The translations under genes were made by a program, and so were the position numbers. Below the pieces are notes generated by a model. The model searched no databases, was not told where the DNA came from, and saw only the letters and a program-made list of their open reading frames with translations. Below, one piece after another: positions 33,858 to 37,383 of a stretch of DNA of 37,383 bases. Location: contig JABEVM010000073.1 of NCBI GenBank assembly GCA_013041585.1, forward strand, positions 1 through 37,383, given 5' to 3'. Each line of letters starts with the position of its first letter. Position 1 is the stretch's first letter. This DNA is from Chlamydiota bacterium. GTDB taxonomy: Bacteria > Chlamydiota > Chlamydiia > Chlamydiales > Rhabdochlamydiaceae.

Positions 33858-34853
33858 TTATGCCTTTTGATAGGTAAGTATAGCAGCGCCCCAAGTAAGT
33901 CCAAATCCAAAGGCAGTCAAAAGGATATTCGTATCCGGCTGCAGGGATTGAGTACAAATCAGCTCATCTAAAGCAATACCCACGGAAGAGGCGGAGGTAT
34001 TCCCATATTTGTGAATGGTGAGATAAACGCGCTCCATAGGGATTTGAAAACGTTTTGACATCGCTTCGATAATGCGCATATTTGCTTGGTGGGGAACAAG
34101 CCAACTCACATCGCTTTCAGTAAGATTTGCAAGGTCTATACATTCTTTACATGCCGATTCCATTTTGCGAACCGCATGTTTAAAAATTTCACTTCCGTGC
34201 ATTTGAATATAATGAAGGTCCTTATCCACAGTTGCAGCAGAAGCTGGCAAGCGGCATCCTCCTGCAGGGACCATTCCCAGGGATGTATGCGCTCCATCTG
34301 CGCCAAGGCGCATGCTTCGAATCAAAAACCCATCTTTTTTTTCCCTACTCACTACGCAGGCAGAGGCCCCATCTCCAAATAGCACACAGGTTGTGCGATC
34401 CTTGTAATTTACAATCGAAGAGAGCTTTTCTGAGGCCACGACAAGAACATTCTTGTACATTCCGCTCTCGATAAATGATTTTGCGGTACATACCCCATAA
34501 ACATAGCCCGAGCAAGCAGCTTGGATATCCATAGCCGATGCTTTTATAGCGCCAAGTCCATGCTGGATCATGCAGGCTGTACTGATCGTTTGATAATCTG
34601 GTGTAGAAGTGGTTACTAAAATACAGTCGACTTCTTCAGGAGTGATCTGAGCTCTTTGCAGAGCCGATCTAGCAGCTTCGAGGCCCATATCTGAGGTGAA
34701 TTCATTCTCTCCGGCAATGCGCCTTTCCCTCATACCCGTACGAGTGAAAATCCATTCATCAGATGTTTCGACCATTTTCTCTAGATCATGATTTGTCAAA
34801 ATTTTACTGGGCAGATACGACCCTGTTCCAATAATTTTAGCTTGATAGAGCAT
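33858..34853 (-). CDS. fabH: 3-oxoacyl-ACP synthase III
   Basis: 331 aa from ATG 34853 (AGGGA 7 bases upstream); a GTG at 34859 is in frame. It condenses acetyl-CoA with malonyl-ACP to start type II fatty acid synthesis in the cytoplasm. The thiolase-fold catalytic triad is complete: Cys114 in MDIQAACSGYVYG, His in WLVPHQANMRI and Asn in HKYGNTSAS. The start of the fold is KIIGTGSYLPSKILTN, with WIFTRTGMRERR. Its length matches E. coli FabH (317 aa) closely. A Nudix gene follows it by 10 bases. It diverges from the VOC gene. Other fab genes are not in the window. Confidence 0.95.
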   Translation of the reverse strand: MLYQAKIIGTGSYLPSKILTNHDLEKMVETSDEWIFTRTGMRERRIAGENEFTSDMGLEAARSALQRAQITPEEVDCILVTTSTPDYQTISTACMIQHGLGAIKASAMDIQAACSGYVYGVCTAKSFIESGMYKNVLVVASEKLSSIVNYKDRTTCVLFGDGASACVVSREKKDGFLIRSMRLGADGAHTSLGMVPAGGCRLPASAATVDKDLHYIQMHGSEIFKHAVRKMESACKECIDLANLTESDVSWLVPHQANMRIIEAMSKRFQIPMERVYLTIHKYGNTSASSVGIALDELICTQSLQPDTNILLTAFGFGLTWGAAILTYQKA

Positions 34854-35026
34854 ATGCACGTCCCTGTAGAGTAAGTGTAATCATTCTACCATGCAATGGA
34901 TCAAAAAAGAAGTGGCAAATCTTTCTAAAAACAATAGATTTTTTTATTCTACTGCTTGTAAAAGCCTTATGATATTTTACAAATAAGATATGAGTTTATT
35001 ATCCTATGCCTTTTCTTGGAGAATGT

Positions 35027-35398
35027 ATGAAATATAGCCATTATGGAATTCCAACCAGCGAAGTCAAAGAAAATGAATCCTATGTGGAAGTTGGGGATTT
35101 TAAGTTTTATACGACACCCTATGAAGCAAACAAGTACCATATTATGTGGCACCGCTTTGAAGAAGGCCACGGCCTTCCAGAAATCATAACAAAAGTTCCC
35201 CACATTGCCTTTACTGTTGAAAATCTAGATAAGGAAATTAAAGGAAAAAAAGTCATTTTAGGTCCCTATTATCCTCTCGAAGGATATCGGGTAGCGATGT
35301 TCGAAGAAGACGGTGTGCTCATTGAGCTGATCGAAACAAAGCTCAGCGATGAAGAAATTTCCAAACTAGAAAAAGAAAAAATCACAGATTTGCCGTAA
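35027..35398 (+). CDS. VOC/glyoxalase-like protein
   Basis: 123 aa from ATG 35027, preferred because GGAG lies 5-6 bases upstream; a reading from 35006 is open. The sequence fits a single vicinal-oxygen-chelate module: YSHYGIPTSEVKENESYVE, then PHIAFTVENLDKEIKG and VAMFEEDGVLIELIETK. Metal-ligand positions are partly kept (His near the start of both halves and Glu in LIELIE). The family includes glyoxalase I, dioxygenases and fosfomycin-resistance-like proteins; there is no basis to choose one. It diverges from fabH and converges with the ABM gene 20 bases away. Confidence 0.8.
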   Translation: MKYSHYGIPTSEVKENESYVEVGDFKFYTTPYEANKYHIMWHRFEEGHGLPEIITKVPHIAFTVENLDKEIKGKKVILGPYYPLEGYRVAMFEEDGVLIELIETKLSDEEISKLEKEKITDLP

Positions 35399-35418
35399 CT
35401 TCGAAAGCGTCATTGTTA

Positions 35419-35718
35419 TTACACTATTTTTACTAGCCTTTGAGCCTGAATAGGGCTTGCTAAGCCATCTTTACACACTTCTTTTAAAATTTGTGTGTAC
35501 CCTTGACCGTGATAAGAATCATACGATTCTTGATCTGCAAACACTTCATAAAGAAAAAGGGATCGGTCACTTGGGTCAATCGATGCAGATAAAGAAAATA
35601 CCTCACATCCAGGAATTTCCAAAACACGCGGAACAATATCCTGAATCTTCTGCATAATTTCCGCGTAGCACTCCGGCTTAGGAGTAATTTTTAAGAAAAA
35701 CACAATTGATTCGTTCAT
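35419..35718 (-). CDS. Antibiotic biosynthesis monooxygenase (ABM)-domain protein
   Basis: A 99-aa protein with the ABM/YgiN-like dimeric ferredoxin-like fold: VFFLKITPKPECYAEIMQKI, then PGCEVFSLSASIDPSDRSLF and VFADQESYDSYHGQ, the WxDxxAyxxH-like segment with a His. The full domain length is about 95 aa. Members are cofactor-free quinol monooxygenases or heme-degrading proteins; the narrow motif set here favours the YgiN-like type without proving it. It lies 27 bases downstream of the MFS exporter gene and is probably co-transcribed with it. Confidence 0.8.
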   Translation of the reverse strand: MNESIVFFLKITPKPECYAEIMQKIQDIVPRVLEIPGCEVFSLSASIDPSDRSLFLYEVFADQESYDSYHGQGYTQILKEVCKDGLASPIQAQRLVKIV

Positions 35719-35745
35719 AATTGCCTATACTAGATTTGAAAAATC

Positions 35746-36981
35746 TTAAATTTCCAATTTGCGCGTAGCGGGAGCTAAATGCTGATTTCGTATGTACAAC
35801 ATAACATAAAGCCCTAAGCAAGATGCTGTGGATAAAATCGCGAGCAGGCTCATAGGCTTTGTGCTCCCATCAAACAAGCTTGCTGCAATCCAGACAAGTC
35901 CGGAAGTCATAAGAAGTCGAAAGGATTGTGTAAACGACATCGCAGAACCAGTCAAGTTTTCTCCTATGTAGAACATAGAATAAGTAAAATAGATTGTCAT
36001 GGAAAGAGCACTTCCAAAGCTTGCGAGTGTCATGGTAGTGATGAGTAGCTGTGGAGAATCAATAGAAAAAAAGCTTAGGACTCCTAAAGTGAAGATTCCA
36101 AGTAAGTAAAATAGGCTTCCAATCATTTTTGTCGTCATCATCCCAATTTTTTTTATCAAATAAGCAGCGCCCATACTCCCGACGAAAAAAGCCGCCATAA
36201 TCGAGGCTTGGTAATACCCAAAAACCTCTTTTGCAACATGTAAATGATCTACAAAAATTAAAGACAGGTTGCTAATGAAAACAATGACAACACTGAACAT
36301 TAAGCACCAAATCACCGAATGCGCCATAAATGGGAAATTAAGAAGGAGCAATCCGTAATTTTTGAAAATGCTAGATGGGTTCAACTTGTTTCTTTTCTCT
36401 TTAGGGAGAGTCTCTTTAGTAAAGACTGCTGTACAAACAACTGTAATGATCGCTAGGACCGCAATTAAATAAAAATTCATCCTCCAGCCCATATGCAAAC
36501 TAATCCAATTCCCCAGCATTGGAGCGAGCGCCATCACACCCGATACGGCTCCATTGAGAATAGAAACAAGCCTAGAAGATCTTTCAGCTGGATACACATC
36601 AAATATGGTAGCAAGGCCAGAACTTACAATAGCGCCACAACCAACACCTTGTAGAAATCGATACAGAATCATAAGGCTTAATGAATCTGTCAGAGCGCAT
36701 CCGATACTTCCTAACATAAAAATAGAAAGTCCCGTGCAAAGCACAGATTTTCTTCCATAGGCATCGGAGGCGGGCCCAAAAAACAAGGACGATATGCATA
36801 GTCCTAAAAAATTCATGCTGAGAAGCATTTGGATCGCATCTTCATTTGTTTTAAAGTAGGTGACCATTTCGGGAAAGCTTGGAGTATAGATATCGGTTTC
36901 TATGTAGAAAGTAATAAAAGCCAGTAGCGTGATCCCTAAGAATAAAACTTCTTGATATTTGCTCTTAAAAAAAGAATTCAT
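35746..36981 (-). CDS. MFS drug exporter, Bcr/CflA type
   Basis: About 411 aa with 12 hydrophobic helices, from ATG 36981, which precedes the first hydrophobic helix. The frame is open back to 37068, but that 29-residue extension has no good ribosome binding site. FYIETDIYTPSFPEMVTYFK at the first helix and SLFFGPASDAYGRKSVLCTG (MFS motif A, GxxxDxxGRK) are typical of the DHA1 Bcr/CflA subfamily; RFLQGVGCGAIVSSGLATIF is the fourth-helix motif. It is an inner-membrane H+ antiporter that exports drugs or small metabolites such as amino-acid derivatives. The ABM-like gene follows. A perfect inverted repeat lies 88 bases upstream. The substrate is unknown. Confidence 0.85.
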   Translation of the reverse strand: MNSFFKSKYQEVLFLGITLLAFITFYIETDIYTPSFPEMVTYFKTNEDAIQMLLSMNFLGLCISSLFFGPASDAYGRKSVLCTGLSIFMLGSIGCALTDSLSLMILYRFLQGVGCGAIVSSGLATIFDVYPAERSSRLVSILNGAVSGVMALAPMLGNWISLHMGWRMNFYLIAVLAIITVVCTAVFTKETLPKEKRNKLNPSSIFKNYGLLLLNFPFMAHSVIWCLMFSVVIVFISNLSLIFVDHLHVAKEVFGYYQASIMAAFFVGSMGAAYLIKKIGMMTTKMIGSLFYLLGIFTLGVLSFFSIDSPQLLITTMTLASFGSALSMTIYFTYSMFYIGENLTGSAMSFTQSFRLLMTSGLVWIAASLFDGSTKPMSLLAILSTASCLGLYVMLYIRNQHLAPATRKLEI

Positions 36982-37068
36982 ATGCACCCATCTTAAGTTA
37001 CAGATACTAGGATAAAAGAAGGGTTTATGAATTGCAAGATAGGAAAAACTAACACCCATATAAAACAC

Positions 37069-37104
37069 AATCGACGATTACAACATACGCTGCAATCGTC
37101 GATT
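37069..37104. repeat. Perfect 11-bp inverted repeat before the MFS gene
   Basis: AATCGACGATT (37069-37079) and AATCGTCGATT (37094-37104) are exact reverse complements around a 14-base spacer. Lacking a T tract directly behind the stem on the minus strand, it could be a weak terminator of the histone-like gene or an operator for the MFS gene; it lies between both. No gene occupies 36982-37147. Confidence 0.55.
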
Positions 37105-37147
37105 AATTACAAAACAAAACGTTAGTAAATCCGTGGAAGCGGGCTTA

Positions 37148-37225
37148 CTATTTTTTTGATTTGCTTTTTGCTTTTTTTGTAGCTGCTTTTTTAGGAGCTG
37201 CTTTTTTTGCTGCTTTCTTGGCCAT
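37148..37225 (-). CDS. Micro-histone: 25-aa Lys/Ala-rich peptide
   Basis: The peptide starts MAKKAAKKAAPKKAATKK and continues with AKSKSKK, then stops at TAG. A GAGG ribosome binding site sits 6 bases before the ATG. It resembles the C-terminal repeats of chlamydial histone H1-like Hc1/Hc2 proteins, which bind DNA by charge and condense the nucleoid of the elementary body; those are 100 aa or more, so this one is a very short form. Upstream, TTGAAT and TATGAA with an 18-base spacer may form a promoter. The remaining 158 bases to the window end are AT-rich and carry no other gene. Confidence 0.6.
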   Translation of the reverse strand: MAKKAAKKAAPKKAATKKAKSKSKK

Positions 37226-37383
37226 AGTATCCTCTTTGTTTAGGGTGCCTTACTTTTTTCATACATAATACAAAAAATTTAATTCAATAGATTCTTGTAT
37301 CTGCGAAAAAAAAACATGTTTTATTTTTTTCAAGCCTCTAACCGAAGCAATGAATCTGATTAAAATATAGCTTACATGTATAC

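Noticed and set aside
37121..37157. Inverted repeat TAGTAA...TTACTA followed by T7 on the plus strand
   Set aside because: The T run is the antisense of lysine codons in the micro-histone, and no plus-strand gene precedes it.
1..37383. CRISPR array, insertion sequence, integrase or attachment site
   Set aside because: No regularly spaced direct repeats, transposase or integrase motifs, or terminal inverted repeats were found, despite the accessory character of 17.9-26.6 kb.

Overview
This 37.4 kb window looks like part of the chromosome of a chlamydia, most likely one of the 'environmental' Parachlamydiales- or Simkania-like lineages rather than a Chlamydia pathogen. The reasons are a very long (about 625-residue) signal peptidase I of chlamydial architecture lying beside a eukaryote-like (type 2) isoleucyl-tRNA synthetase, an arrangement I recall for ileS-lepB in Chlamydia trachomatis; a TyrP-type aromatic amino acid permease; a chlamydial-style putative Na+/H+ antiporter; an outer membrane barrel protein resembling the MOMP-like/Lpg1974 families; and a tiny Lys/Ala-rich histone-like peptide. 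Base composition is AT-rich by eye (roughly 40% GC). The genus cannot be fixed from sequence alone.

Layout. 1-3.8 kb: a possible gene tail at the left edge, then two large unrecognised minus-strand genes (432 and about 737 aa); the first carries a degenerate methyltransferase-like C-terminal half. 3.9-9.4 kb: tyrP, a DUF167 gene, and a tightly overlapping minus-strand operon for a small exported coiled-coil protein, PncB, PncA and a Na+/H+ antiporter (NAD precursor salvage plus ion transport). 9.5-17.9 kb: conserved core with an exported hypothetical protein, lepB, two small unknowns, ileS, an RlmK-like rRNA methyltransferase, and the tmRNA gene (tag ADDSMELLQAA) with a strong terminator.

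17.9-26.6 kb is an accessory-looking stretch of small soluble enzymes and regulators: PadR with an SRPBCC partner and a palindromic operator; a GntR/FCD regulator leading an operon with a DUF2000 protein and a P-loop kinase that has a signal peptide; OsmC; two divergent exported cupins; a methyltransferase; a GC-richer APH-family phosphotransferase with a SnoaL-like protein; an alpha/beta hydrolase; an SDR; and an exported protein made almost wholly of Asp and His. Many of these are families that move horizontally, and strands alternate often.

26.6-37.4 kb: an 873-aa exported protein whose C-terminal half resembles a PLP-dependent Cys/Met-metabolism enzyme; a sterol C24-methyltransferase-like protein; the MOMP-like porin; MepB; a flavin reductase; a fabH-Nudix pair; a VOC protein; an ABM monooxygenase-like protein downstream of a Bcr/CflA-type MFS exporter; and the micro-histone. 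No CRISPR array, insertion sequence, rRNA or canonical tRNA was seen. The best candidates for undescribed biology are the exported His/Asp-rich protein with its PLP-like neighbour, the sterol-methyltransferase-like gene, the secreted P-loop kinase cassette, and the methyltransferase-like fusion at the left edge.
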